From Oxalobacteraceae bacterium CAVE-383 (GTDB lineage Bacteria; Pseudomonadota; Gammaproteobacteria; Burkholderiales; Burkholderiaceae_D): a DNA stretch of 64,000 nt. Position numbers and translations under genes: made by a program. Positions 8,110-16,318 of this stretch are shown in pieces; positions within the stretch are counted from its first letter, which is position 1; each line of letters starts with the position of its first letter. The DNA lies in the NCBI GenBank assembly GCA_004134995.1, contig REGP01000002.1, positions 62,001-126,000 on the forward strand, given 5' to 3'. The notes beneath the pieces were generated by a model. It ran no database searches and was not told the DNA's origin. It worked only from the letters and a program-made list of their open reading frames with translations.

Positions 8110-8955
8110 TTAATTACGGTGTTGTTTAACGATTGGCTTTGTCAATTTCTGGCGAATTTCATATGAAATTCTCTTAACTATTTCTGCATAATCCCCACCA
8201 TTCTTATAGGGATGAGTTGTGTAACGTGTGTGAGCTAGAAATTCTTCTCGAAAGCTATCTATTTCGTCACAGAGTCTTGTGAGGATCATATGGGTTCGAT
8301 GCGTGTGCCATTCCACTTTTTTGTCGACTAGAAGATTCAAGAGTTTTCGTATAAATCCTGAAAGTTCTTCAACATGATGAGCCGCTCGCTCTATTCGCAA
8401 TAGCAAATCTTTTTGTTTGCCAATTTCAACTACATGCGCGGTATATCCATTTAGGACTTCCATCGCTCGCATTGCAGGATAAAATGGGTTTCCTCGATAA
8501 TATAAAAAATCCACAGAGGAAATGGGGAGCCGAGCTTGTATCAGCCTGCGCTGATCGCCTATGAGCTCTTTTGCATCGGTTATGCCAGTTAAGCAAATAT
8601 CATAGGTCTGAGTTATTCGGTCGTTAGCTAAATATTCGATTAAAGCTTCCTGTTTTGATGAAACAACTTGGGATATCGAATAGCCGACAAAAAATAAGCC
8701 AAATAAAACTTCTATAGCAGATATCCCTTTTGACCAACCGTAAGGGGTGATGTCACCATAGCCTAGAGTAGATATGGTAACTATGCTGAAGTAAATGCAA
8801 TCCGCATAAGATGTGATCGAGCGAAGGGATGTTTTTAATCCGTCTTCAGTTGGTCCAAGTTTGAAGTAAAGGAAAGCGAATCCTAGAATTGCGATGATTA
8901 ATATTGTTGCTAATTTACAGATAAGACGTAATTGATTTTTTTGGTTTGTATTCAT
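8110..8955 (-). CDS. Two-TM potassium-channel-like protein (Ion_trans_2)
   Basis: The N-terminal 110 residues contain a first membrane helix (LATILIIAILGFAFLYF), a pore helix with selectivity filter STLGYGDITP, and a second membrane helix (AIEVLFGLFFVGYSISQV). This is the minimal K+ channel plan. The remaining 170 residues are soluble, helical and charged, and lack an obvious RCK/TrkA-N Rossmann motif, so gating is unknown. GTG 8967 is in frame, but GGGGAAG immediately precedes ATG 8955, so that start is chosen. The gene converges with the unknown gene at 7013-8065 and lies 240 bases beyond the helicase on the same strand. Channel-type effectors occur in some membrane-acting immune systems; a defence role here is only inference. 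Confidence 0.8.
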   Translation of the reverse strand: MNTNQKNQLRLICKLATILIIAILGFAFLYFKLGPTEDGLKTSLRSITSYADCIYFSIVTISTLGYGDITPYGWSKGISAIEVLFGLFFVGYSISQVVSSKQEALIEYLANDRITQTYDICLTGITDAKELIGDQRRLIQARLPISSVDFLYYRGNPFYPAMRAMEVLNGYTAHVVEIGKQKDLLLRIERAAHHVEELSGFIRKLLNLLVDKKVEWHTHRTHMILTRLCDEIDSFREEFLAHTRYTTHPYKNGGDYAEIVKRISYEIRQKLTKPIVKQHRN

Positions 8956-9198
8956 CTGCTTCCCCACGGATTGTCTTTGGCCATTTCTTTATGTTTTCCC
9001 TAGCGTTGAGGATGATGTCCGACATAGAGTCGTCTGTCAGTAAATATTTAAAAAGCCATTTAGATCATCGTTTGGAAAGTATTGGGCGAGTCGGTATGCA
9101 ATTGACCCATGTGGTGTTGTAAAAGCTAATAAAAAATAAGACCTTAAGAAGAGATGCATTGCGTCTGTATGCAAAAACATCGGCTGAGAGTTGAACCA

Positions 9199-10287
9199 CT
9201 ATGCTATCGGCGATAGGGGCATCGACCAATATGGCAGACAAGAGTTTCCCGGTTTATCTAAGACGAGAGCAACACTTTGCTTTGCGCGTGTAACTGCAAC
9301 GTAAAAACTTGCTGCGGGATTCGGCTCAAGCGAAACCCCGTTTTGTATAAACGCAATAATTGGTTTGGTTGGCACTATCAGGACGCGTTCGTGCGTCGAG
9401 CCTTTCGCGAGTTTAAAATTTAAAAAATCTAGATTGAAATTTTTTCCAGAACTAGCGGAATGACGTAAGCATTTTGGACTATACCGCTCGACATACGCGT
9501 CAACATCTTTTGTCATTAGAAGAAAAACTCCATCATGATCCGAAGTAGCCTCGTTTTTTGATTCTGTGGCAGGAAAATTCCAATCGGCATTAAAAATAGT
9601 ATCGGAAAATTTTGCAATTTCGGCATGACAGCGCCAGGTAATTGCGCTTTCTTCAATTTCTAGAATTCCTTTTTTCTCGCGCTCTCTGAACCAATGGATC
9701 GCCTCAGCGTAGGCGTATTTATTATTCTTTCTGCTACGTGCATTCGTAGATAGTACGGATTGCCGAATATCCCCTACCATCGTAATGTCGATGCTTGTCT
9801 CGAAGAGAGCATCAATGATTTCCCAATCATGACTACTTAAATCTTGTACCTCATCAATAAAAATTTCGTCATATAAACATTGCAATCTATGAAATAAAGT
9901 CCCGGCGCTTTGTTTAATTAGTTCATGAGAAAGTCTGGCGAGTTCGCAAGCATAGGCGCAGTCATGAGAGTCAAAGAATCGTTTGTAGCCAGATGCCATC
10001 ATGTTCGGACGGCCTTCAAAGTTAAATCCTTTAACTCGCTTATTTGGAAATTTAAATGGTAAAAACGGCTTAGCAAAATGCCGTAGTAAAAATGTATACC
10101 ACCCCATCACCTCAACATATTGGTGATCGCCGGCATAAATAGATAGACGATCGCATAATTCGATTTGGTTTTGTTGCGTAAACGTCAAAATCAAAGCTCG
10201 CCGATTGCTAGGCAAGCTAGCGCAATGATCAACGATACCTTGAGTTTTGCGTGAACCTGCAACAGCAAGGGTTAGCTTGTTAGTCAT
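9199..10287 (-). CDS. Short UvrD-like SF1 helicase, GajB-type
   Basis: SF1 helicase motifs are in order: a Walker A-like AVAGSRKTQG, motif Ia TFTQQNQIEL, motif II FIDEVQDLSS, motif III MVGDIRQSV, motif IV TWRCHAEIAKF, motif V KLAKGSTHERV and motif VI FYVAVTRAKQSV. At 362 residues it lacks the large 1B/2B insertions of full UvrD/Rep and resembles the helicase partner of class 2 OLD nucleases, as in Gabija GajB. Walker A has Arg where most members have Gly (GSRKT rather than GSGKT). TTG 10308 is in frame, but ATG 10287 overlaps the end of the upstream OLD gene and suggests translational coupling. It probably acts with that nuclease in anti-phage defence. Confidence 0.8.
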   Translation of the reverse strand: MTNKLTLAVAGSRKTQGIVDHCASLPSNRRALILTFTQQNQIELCDRLSIYAGDHQYVEVMGWYTFLLRHFAKPFLPFKFPNKRVKGFNFEGRPNMMASGYKRFFDSHDCAYACELARLSHELIKQSAGTLFHRLQCLYDEIFIDEVQDLSSHDWEIIDALFETSIDITMVGDIRQSVLSTNARSRKNNKYAYAEAIHWFREREKKGILEIEESAITWRCHAEIAKFSDTIFNADWNFPATESKNEATSDHDGVFLLMTKDVDAYVERYSPKCLRHSASSGKNFNLDFLNFKLAKGSTHERVLIVPTKPIIAFIQNGVSLEPNPAASFYVAVTRAKQSVALVLDKPGNSCLPYWSMPLSPIA

Positions 10288-11890
10288 GAATAAAATTGGC
10301 GGCTTCAAGCATGTATTGAGGCGGTGTAATTTTTTGTTCAGACATCGCGATACGTAACGCCGCCTCTGTCTTTTCCCGCTTCATCCATTTAGTTAAATCT
10401 ACGGCATCCTTTATGCCCAATATCATTCGAATTAATTTTTCGTCGTTGTGATTTACGATTTGAGGCTCCAGCGTTGTCCCGCGCTCTATGCTTCCTATAA
10501 AAAGTGCTCTTCTACCGGCAGCTAAATATTTACCAACAGGTTCCCGTAATTCAGATGGATCAATGCCGTCATTATCTCGAAGTACTGCGACTTTTTTGTT
10601 GAGTGCGCTGCAGAGTTCAAGGCAACGATTTAATGGCAAACCCCTCATGCTAAGAACGTCAATACCGAATTCCATGGGGGATTTCCCGTGAGCATCTTTA
10701 AATACTCGTTCAAAAATAATTTCATCTGACGGGCCTTCCACTAGAACGATTTTCGATGAGAGCGCCATCCGTAGAGTGTCGTAGCCGGACAGTTTCTGAA
10801 AGTAACTAACGGTTTCTGGGGTAAGTTGTGAAATTTTGGCTACCGAGTCGTGTTCGATCAATAGCAATGCGTCCAGTCCCAGGCGATTTAATACGAAAGC
10901 ACTGTGGGTTGTTATGAAAAGCTGTTGTTGATCACTTGCGAGCGAGTTGATTCTAGATAAAAGTGTGGTCAGACTCGTGTGCGAAAGGTGATTTTCAGGC
11001 TCTTCGATCATTACGAAGTTGGCAGTCCCGTTTTGTCGCGCCATAGCAAGAGATATTTTTATTGCGGCCTGTTGGCCTTGGCCTGACATGGAAAATGGCA
11101 CGGCATCAACATGTGGCGTGACCACTCCTTCCCATGAGGTGCGGGAGCTCTGGTCCATCGCTAGCGTAATGGGTTGGCTATGCAAGGAAGCATGAAGGTC
11201 TCCAATACGTTTATTCACGTCCACAAGAGCAGTATTTGACATCTCTGCTTTTACGTTCCGATACGCTAAGGATATATCTGCTCGTTCGGAAGGCGCCAAA
11301 TGATCATTAATAATTTGGCGAAGGTGATAATCCATACCGAATGGAGAACGAACGGTTCGCGAATCAATAATTGCGGTAACCAACTGTCGTGGCCTGGCGG
11401 TCAGTTTTACGTCGGCAAATGAACGCCAATCTACTTGGTAGTATTCAATAGGTAACAAGGCAGTCGGTTCGATAATCCATTTATCGAGTTCAGGAGCGTA
11501 TTCTGGATTCGGCACTATATGTAGGCCGACGCCTGGACAGGCAATAGTAGGAACGTCACTATTAATTGCGCCGCACAGCGACTGTAGTTCATCGCTATTT
11601 TCCAAAAAAAGCTCGATATGGATTTCAGGCAATGCTACTTGCTTGCCATCTTTTCGGTTTTGCAGAAAATCTGAGACTAACGTTGCATTGAACCAATATG
11701 GATTCAATTCTTCTTGGGCGCTTTTGCCATGAATTCGCCCAGTCAGCGCCAGTACGATTGCTTCCATTAATGTAGACTTTCCAGCTTCATTACCTCCTAC
11801 GATGATATTCATCTTTGGATTTGGTTTTAGCTCGAAGTCTCTGTGGATTCGGTAGCCCTTAATTTTTATTTTAGTTATCAATTTTTGCAA
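10280..11890 (-). CDS. OLD-family nuclease with ABC-ATPase and TOPRIM domains, GajA-type
   Basis: The 536-residue protein has an SMC/ABC-type ATPase: Walker A IIVGGNEAGKSTLMEA, signature SMSGQGQQAAIKISLAMA, Walker B FVMIEEPENHLS and the switch His in LFITTHSAFVL. A C-terminal TOPRIM domain follows, with LVEGPSDEIIFERV for the catalytic Glu and VAVLRDNDG for the D-x-D. This is the class 2 OLD arrangement, which pairs with a UvrD helicase gene as found here; the pair matches Gabija. The start is TTG, at 11890 or 11881; neither has a strong Shine-Dalgarno sequence. The gene is first in a two-gene operon reading leftwards, divergent from the DUF4238 gene. The family is confident; activity of this pair against phage is inferred. 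Confidence 0.85.
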   Translation of the reverse strand: MQKLITKIKIKGYRIHRDFELKPNPKMNIIVGGNEAGKSTLMEAIVLALTGRIHGKSAQEELNPYWFNATLVSDFLQNRKDGKQVALPEIHIELFLENSDELQSLCGAINSDVPTIACPGVGLHIVPNPEYAPELDKWIIEPTALLPIEYYQVDWRSFADVKLTARPRQLVTAIIDSRTVRSPFGMDYHLRQIINDHLAPSERADISLAYRNVKAEMSNTALVDVNKRIGDLHASLHSQPITLAMDQSSRTSWEGVVTPHVDAVPFSMSGQGQQAAIKISLAMARQNGTANFVMIEEPENHLSHTSLTTLLSRINSLASDQQQLFITTHSAFVLNRLGLDALLLIEHDSVAKISQLTPETVSYFQKLSGYDTLRMALSSKIVLVEGPSDEIIFERVFKDAHGKSPMEFGIDVLSMRGLPLNRCLELCSALNKKVAVLRDNDGIDPSELREPVGKYLAAGRRALFIGSIERGTTLEPQIVNHNDEKLIRMILGIKDAVDLTKWMKREKTEAALRIAMSEQKITPPQYMLEAANFIHD

Positions 11891-12078
11891 CCTTTGGTTT
11901 AAGTATTAACAGCATAACTTAACTCTCAAATGTTACTGATCGCAATATTGGAACTGGACAAAGCATCCTTGATATCAAAATCTAAAGAGCAAGACCTCTA
12001 TGCACTTGCGACAATTGCGTTTTGGAAAATTTCGGGCTATTGCAGGGGCGGAAGACTTGTATATAGGAATTGCAGTCC

Positions 12079-12960
12079 ATGAGTAAACCGGAACAGATAT
12101 CTCGCCGCCACCATTTTGTTCCACAGTTCTATTTGAGTGCCTGGAATTCTGATGATGAAAAAGGCTTGTGGCTTTATCAACGTGATTTTAAAGATCTTGT
12201 GAAGTCTTACCGTCGGCCAACCAGGTCAGTTGGCTACGCGAGAGATCTATATACATTGCGTCCCGAAACGAATTATTCTGTGCTTAACTATTCCGAGGAT
12301 TCAATAGAGAAAGACTTCTTCTCTATTCTTGATGATGACGCTGCGAAGGTTCATCAGAAGTTGATCCACTCGGGATTAAAAGACCTAAGCGTAGAGGATC
12401 GGTATGTCTGGGCACTATTTCTGAATTCTCTTATAGAACGAGGTCCGTCCCGAATAACCGAGATTGAAGCTGCAGACTCCGGTGATACGGTCCGAAATGC
12501 GCTCATCGAGAAATGGGCGCACTCGAAGTTTGCAGACAAAATCGATTTTGACGCGATGTATAAAAATTCAGTACGCTATGTCCTGGTTAGTCGCATCAAA
12601 GAAGAGGCAGTTGTTGAGTATTTTTCAAAAATGAGATGGGCGGTCATTCATCTACCCATTGAAGGTGAGCATTTCATTACTAGTGATAAGCCCGTAGTGA
12701 TAAATGCCGGCCAAGAAGAAAACCCGATTCACTGTTTATCTGTGTCCATATCGCCTAATAAATTATTTATTGCACACAGTGACTCATCAGAGTTCGATGA
12801 AGAATTTCTGAGGACCCTTACAGTAATCCATAACATCATAATTATGGAGCGTGCCGAAAAGTATGTCGTATCATCCAAAAAAATGGACGATGGGCCTCAT
12901 ACAAAATATTCAAGAGCAATCCATAAATTTCTGGCTATTTCATCGGATAAAACACCTTAA
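12079..12960 (+). CDS. DUF4238-domain protein
   Basis: The start of the protein contains the DUF4238 hallmark RRHHFVPQFYLSAW, followed by a WLYQRD element and ALFLNSLIERGPSR. The protein has 293 residues, usual for this family, with no membrane segment. DUF4238 proteins are of unknown biochemical function and are common in accessory and defence islands. An in-frame TTG at 12070 exists, but ATG 12079 is better placed relative to AGGA at 12065-12068. It is divergent from the Gabija-type pair with about 190 bases between, and it is the last gene of the island before the composition shifts to the GC-rich core. Confidence 0.8.
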   Translation: MSKPEQISRRHHFVPQFYLSAWNSDDEKGLWLYQRDFKDLVKSYRRPTRSVGYARDLYTLRPETNYSVLNYSEDSIEKDFFSILDDDAAKVHQKLIHSGLKDLSVEDRYVWALFLNSLIERGPSRITEIEAADSGDTVRNALIEKWAHSKFADKIDFDAMYKNSVRYVLVSRIKEEAVVEYFSKMRWAVIHLPIEGEHFITSDKPVVINAGQEENPIHCLSVSISPNKLFIAHSDSSEFDEEFLRTLTVIHNIIIMERAEKYVVSSKKMDDGPHTKYSRAIHKFLAISSDKTP

Positions 12961-13006
12961 TTTGGAGTTGTCATCTTTTTTGATAAAAAGTAGGATTTAC
13001 GCATCT

Positions 13007-13094
13007 TCTGTGAGAATTCCAGCCGGGATCGATTCTCACAGACATGAAAAAATCCTTTAAAAACAACGGCTCGATTTTTCACCTTCTGTGAGAA
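13007..13094. repeat. Three copies of TTCTGTGAGAA at the island edge
   Basis: TCTGTGAGAAT at 13007-13017 and its exact reverse complement ATTCTCACAGA at 13032-13042 form an 11-base perfect inverted repeat with a 14-base spacer. A third copy, TCTGTGAGAA, lies at 13085-13094. The core TTCTGTGAGAA is itself partly palindromic (TTCT-GTG-AGAA). The cluster lies in the intergenic gap where composition changes from the AT-rich island to the GC-rich core. It could be a recombinase core site or an operator. No integrase gene is seen in the window, so function is undecided. Confidence 0.5.
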
Positions 13095-13141
13095 CCTACA
13101 ATTTGTCCGGAAGGCGCAGAAATTTGTGCCGCGGATAATTG

Positions 13142-13171
13142 AAAAGGCCAACCTCGACGGTTGGCCTTTTT
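13142..13171. terminator. Bidirectional rho-independent terminator
   Basis: AAAAGGCCAACC, then TCGAC, then GGTTGGCCTTTT gives a strong GC stem with an A-tract on the left and a T-tract on the right, so it can stop transcription from both sides. It separates the rightward island transcripts from the leftward paiB gene, whose stop begins at 13179. Confidence 0.8.
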
Positions 13172-13178
13172 ACTTGGC

Positions 13179-13799
13179 CTACCTATTTTCCATCGCCCCC
13201 AGCATCGATGGACAACCCTCTTCGCGCCGCAATCCATCGATGACTCCCTGACGATCCGCAGGCAGCCGGTTCTGGCTCATCTTCCACTTCCCTTCGATTG
13301 CGAAAATGGGAATTTCAATGCCGACAATCGCCTTGAGTTGCGCGGCAATATAGTCCTCCGGCGCGTCGAAGACTTTCCAGGGCTGTTCGCGTTTGCTCTC
13401 TTGATTAACCGTCATTTCGCCGACTTGCGCATGTATCCAGGAGACGTCATCCATGACTTCGGGTTTGCCTCGCACCTGAACCATCGCGAAGTTCCAGGTC
13501 GGCACCACTTTCCCATGCTCCGCCTTCGATGAATACCACGATGGCGTCACATAGCATTCAGGCCCCTGGAAGACCACTAAAGTTTCGGCGCCTTCGCGCA
13601 GGGCATCGAGTTGTTTGTTTCCCCGCGCAAGATGGGCGCGCAATATGCCGTTCTCGCCGCCGGCGTGAAGGGAAAATGGAATCAGGTTGGCCATCAGGCC
13701 GTTGCTGCCCGCGGTAATCAGTGTGGCCAAAGGGTAAGCTGCAATCAGTCCATGGAGAACATTCAGCCGCTCTTCTCGAAACATGCTCGGACAATGCAT
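13179..13799 (-). CDS. paiB: PaiB-family FMN-binding regulator
   Basis: The 206-residue protein matches the PaiB family of split-barrel FMN-binding proteins annotated as negative transcriptional regulators. Diagnostic segments are the start MHCPSMFRE, TLITAGSNGLMANLIPF, VVFQGPECYVTPSWY, and VVPTWNFAMVQVRG. Length is normal for the family. The frame opens at TTG 13817, but AAGGA just upstream is spaced seven bases from the ATG at 13799, which is taken as the start. It is the first GC-rich core-type gene right of the island and ends next to a bidirectional terminator. In Bacillus PaiB affects sporulation and protease genes; here its targets are unknown. Confidence 0.85.
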   Translation of the reverse strand: MHCPSMFREERLNVLHGLIAAYPLATLITAGSNGLMANLIPFSLHAGGENGILRAHLARGNKQLDALREGAETLVVFQGPECYVTPSWYSSKAEHGKVVPTWNFAMVQVRGKPEVMDDVSWIHAQVGEMTVNQESKREQPWKVFDAPEDYIAAQLKAIVGIEIPIFAIEGKWKMSQNRLPADRQGVIDGLRREEGCPSMLGAMENR

Positions 13800-13927
13800 T
13801 TCAATTCCTTCTCTCAAGATTCAAGCGCAAAAGACCGGTAAATAATATTGAGAATACAGGAGACTTCAAATTTCAGTGCCAAACAACATGCTTGATTATT
13901 TCTGATCATTCCGTGCTAGAATTTCGC

Positions 13928-14065
13928 TCAAGACAGTTCGAGAGCGAGTGAGAAACGGACTAGCTGCCCGAAGCGATTCGGGTCCTGCGGTTAGCAGGGG
14001 TAACAGAACATCGCAAGGCAACAGAGTTTGCCGAGACAAGGCCCTACGGGGCCTTTTTCTTTTTC
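13928..14065 (+). ncRNA. Candidate structured small RNA with promoter and terminator
   Basis: The gap between paiB and the next gene contains five successive hairpins on the plus strand. They are CGCTC/GAGCG (13925-13946), CCCGAA-gcga-TTCGGG (13967-13982), CCTGC-ggtta-GCAGG (13984-13998), GGCAA/TTGCC (14017-14032), and a terminator AAGGCCC-tacg-GGGCCTT followed by a T-rich tract (14038-14065). A TAGAAT -10 box at 13916-13921 with TTGATT at 13891-13896 precedes the first stem. There is no credible ORF with a ribosome site. The tail overlaps the last bases of the convergent gene. I do not recognise an Rfam family. Evidence is structural only; expression is inferred. Confidence 0.55.
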
Positions 14066-14604
14066 TTCGTCGGTCGAGGTTTCTTCTCTTTAGGAGGAAA
14101 TACTCCCGCAATCTGCCCAGCCAACGAAACAAATCGCCAGCTTTGCGCGTTTGTTTTGGCAACCAAGGGCTTCAGATAGGCACTTTTTACGAACATTCTG
14201 ACAGCCGGTACTTTGGCAACCCGATCTTTTTCGAGACCGAAGAACACCGAATAAATCGGTGATCCTTGCAGTAATGGCAGCGTGACATGCGCGGCATAAG
14301 TGTAGCTTTCCTCGGCGTTATAAATGACTCCCTTCAACATTGATTGCATCACTGTGGGAAGCTGCAACGAGCATTCATAGCGTAATACGTTGAAGGCGCG
14401 TAATTCGCCCTGATAGCTGTAACGATGCTGCGTCCGGTGTCGCGTGTCGTCGAATTGCTCAGTGAAGCAGTGACATCCAAAAGTCACGTGCATATCAATG
14501 ATGTTTGTGCCCAAGGCATTGAGTGGCACTTTCATCCGCATCGGGGCTAGATGCTCAAACTTGTAAAGCTTGCCGTTGAATTGCTTATGAGGAAAATCAC
14601 TCAT
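14044..14604 (-). CDS. Conserved-looking hypothetical protein with Lys-rich tail
   Basis: This 186-residue protein is not recognised. It is basic overall, has no signal peptide or membrane helix, and shows paired His/Cys residues in FGCHCFTEQFDDTRHRTQH that might bind metal, although no standard motif fits. The last 20 residues are almost all Lys, Pro and Arg (KEKKPRPTKKKKK), a nucleic-acid-binding type tail. Its stop codon lies inside the terminator hairpin of the candidate small RNA on the other strand, so the two 3' ends overlap. No strong Shine-Dalgarno sequence is seen before the ATG. It stands alone between paiB and a divergent transport gene. Confidence 0.6.
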   Translation of the reverse strand: MSDFPHKQFNGKLYKFEHLAPMRMKVPLNALGTNIIDMHVTFGCHCFTEQFDDTRHRTQHRYSYQGELRAFNVLRYECSLQLPTVMQSMLKGVIYNAEESYTYAAHVTLPLLQGSPIYSVFFGLEKDRVAKVPAVRMFVKSAYLKPLVAKTNAQSWRFVSLAGQIAGVFPPKEKKPRPTKKKKKAP

Positions 14605-14750
14605 TGTCGGGAGGGGAAAAATAATCCGCCATCTTAATGGGCTAAGCTCCTAAGCTACTGCCTGATTTTCCAAAGGCATGGTAGACGTGAATAAACATCG
14701 TCTCCTATACTCTTTTGACACAAAGACCGACAAAAATATAGGAGACCACC

Positions 14751-15818
14751 ATGACCCCTACAATGGCGCATCGCGCATTGCCGCTGCGTAGGAGCAACGT
14801 GTATTCAGCACTTGCATCAATTTTCTTCGGTCTCGCAGCGGCGGTCGCATCGCCCGTTCTATACGCAGCCGATCCCCTGATCCCAATCGACGTATCCTTG
14901 GGTGACGTCTCAATCAACAAAGTCCCCTTCCTCATCGCCGCCGACGCCGGCATCTACGCGAAAAACGGCCTCGAAGTCCATCAATACATCACGCCCGAAG
15001 CCGCCGAGGCCGCGAAAGGATCCGGCGTGATCGTCCCGCCCGAATACATCAATGCGGACATCGGCAAGGCGCCCCTCGTGGTCGGCGGCGGTTCGCCAAC
15101 CATGTACCGCACCATCAACAAGCCGGGCGCGCCGCTCGATATCATCGTCTCCACCACGGAAGATATCGTGCGCTCGCACGTCATCGGCAAAGCATCGATC
15201 GCCTCGCTGCAGGATCTCAAGGGCAAGCGCATCGGCTTCACCGGGCCGGGCACGGTCACCAATTACGGCACGCTGGCCTTCCTGAAAAAAATGGGCTGGG
15301 AGCCGGGCAAGGACATCACGCTGGTCGAGAAGGCGTCAACCGTCTCGGCCCTGACGCAGGACCGCGCCGACGCCATTGTCGGCAGCGCAATGGTGGTGGC
15401 CAGAGGCAAGCAAAAAGGCTTCAAGGACCTGGCCAATCTGACCGATTACAACATCCCGCTGGCCGGCTCCGGCATCATGGTCGAACACGATTGGCTTGCC
15501 GCCAATCGCGATGCGACGGCGCGTTTCGTCAAGGCGGCAGTGGAAGCCACCGCGTTGATGAAGCACGACAGAAAGGTGTTCAACGCGGCGCTGGTCAAGT
15601 GGTTCAACATCAAGGACCAGGCAACGCAGGACCTGATGTTCGAAGCGGCGCAGGAATTCCCGGCCAAGCCTTACCCTTCGGTGGAAGGCATCAAGGGCGT
15701 GATGGCGATGTACGATTCGCCGGGCATGCGCTCGCACAAGCCGGAGGATTTCTACGATGCCGGTTTTATCGCGGCGCTGGATAAAAGCGGTTATCTGGAC
15801 CGGATCGACAAGAAATAA
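14751..15818 (+). CDS. NMT1/THI5-type ABC transporter substrate-binding protein
   Basis: This is a 355-residue periplasmic binding protein. A signal peptide ends near LYAADPL. The mature part follows the NMT1/SsuA-like plan: INKVPFLIAADAGIYAKNGL, a ligand-loop GGGSPTMYRTI, then LKGKRIGFTGPGTVTNYGTL and a later DRADAIVGSAMV. This family delivers sulfonates, nitrate, pyrimidine precursors or aromatic acids to ABC importers; the ligand is not predictable. AGGAG lies eight bases before the ATG. No permease or ATPase genes adjoin it, so it is an orphan binding protein that must work with a distant transporter or as a sensor. It converges with the tautomerase gene. Confidence 0.85.
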   Translation: MTPTMAHRALPLRRSNVYSALASIFFGLAAAVASPVLYAADPLIPIDVSLGDVSINKVPFLIAADAGIYAKNGLEVHQYITPEAAEAAKGSGVIVPPEYINADIGKAPLVVGGGSPTMYRTINKPGAPLDIIVSTTEDIVRSHVIGKASIASLQDLKGKRIGFTGPGTVTNYGTLAFLKKMGWEPGKDITLVEKASTVSALTQDRADAIVGSAMVVARGKQKGFKDLANLTDYNIPLAGSGIMVEHDWLAANRDATARFVKAAVEATALMKHDRKVFNAALVKWFNIKDQATQDLMFEAAQEFPAKPYPSVEGIKGVMAMYDSPGMRSHKPEDFYDAGFIAALDKSGYLDRIDKK

Positions 15819-15823
15819 CTTTC

Positions 15824-16207
15824 TTACACCGCATACTGCGCGATCCCGTTGCCGAACGACCAATTCTCCTTCTTGCCCTCGATCAGCATGACGATCACAT
15901 CGGCGGCAGCGACGGCGCCGGTTTCGGCAACCGAGGCTGCAATCGCCGCATACAGCGCTTTCTTCGTCTCGAGCGTGCGCCCTTCGCTGACGGTGATCTG
16001 AATGAACGCCACGCGATCGCTGTGTCTGATGCCAAGATATTCCGGCGTGCATACCAGCTCCGACGCCGGATGCCGCGTGAGCAGCTGAAACCGGTCGGCC
16101 ACCGGCACATTGAAGGTATCGATCAGCGCAACATGGATCGCATCGGAAATGGCGTCCAATTGAGAATCGGTAATTGTTTGCGGAACGGAAACGCGAACGA
16201 AAGGCAT
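15824..16207 (-). CDS. Tautomerase-superfamily protein (Tautomerase_2 type)
   Basis: The 127-residue protein begins MPFVRVSVP, leaving Pro1 as the catalytic base after Met removal, as in 4-oxalocrotonate tautomerase relatives. The repeated beta-alpha-beta plan is visible (RVSVPQTITDSQ, then FIQITVSEGRTLETKKALYA), and ENWSFGNG near the end fits Tautomerase_2 proteins. AGGGAGAA precedes the ATG by six bases. The minus-strand frame is open far upstream, but that extension is antisense to the LysR gene and is not coding. It is divergent from that LysR gene, its probable regulator. The substrate is unknown. Confidence 0.85.
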   Translation of the reverse strand: MPFVRVSVPQTITDSQLDAISDAIHVALIDTFNVPVADRFQLLTRHPASELVCTPEYLGIRHSDRVAFIQITVSEGRTLETKKALYAAIAASVAETGAVAAADVIVMLIEGKKENWSFGNGIAQYAV

Positions 16208-16318
16208 GATGTTCTCCCTGAGTTGATGAGATGCGCGCATTGACAGGCAAATCATAGAAGCCGAGAATGCTTTCGTAAATTTGAAACTTGGCAAGCAATA
16301 CATCCAAAAAATCGAACC

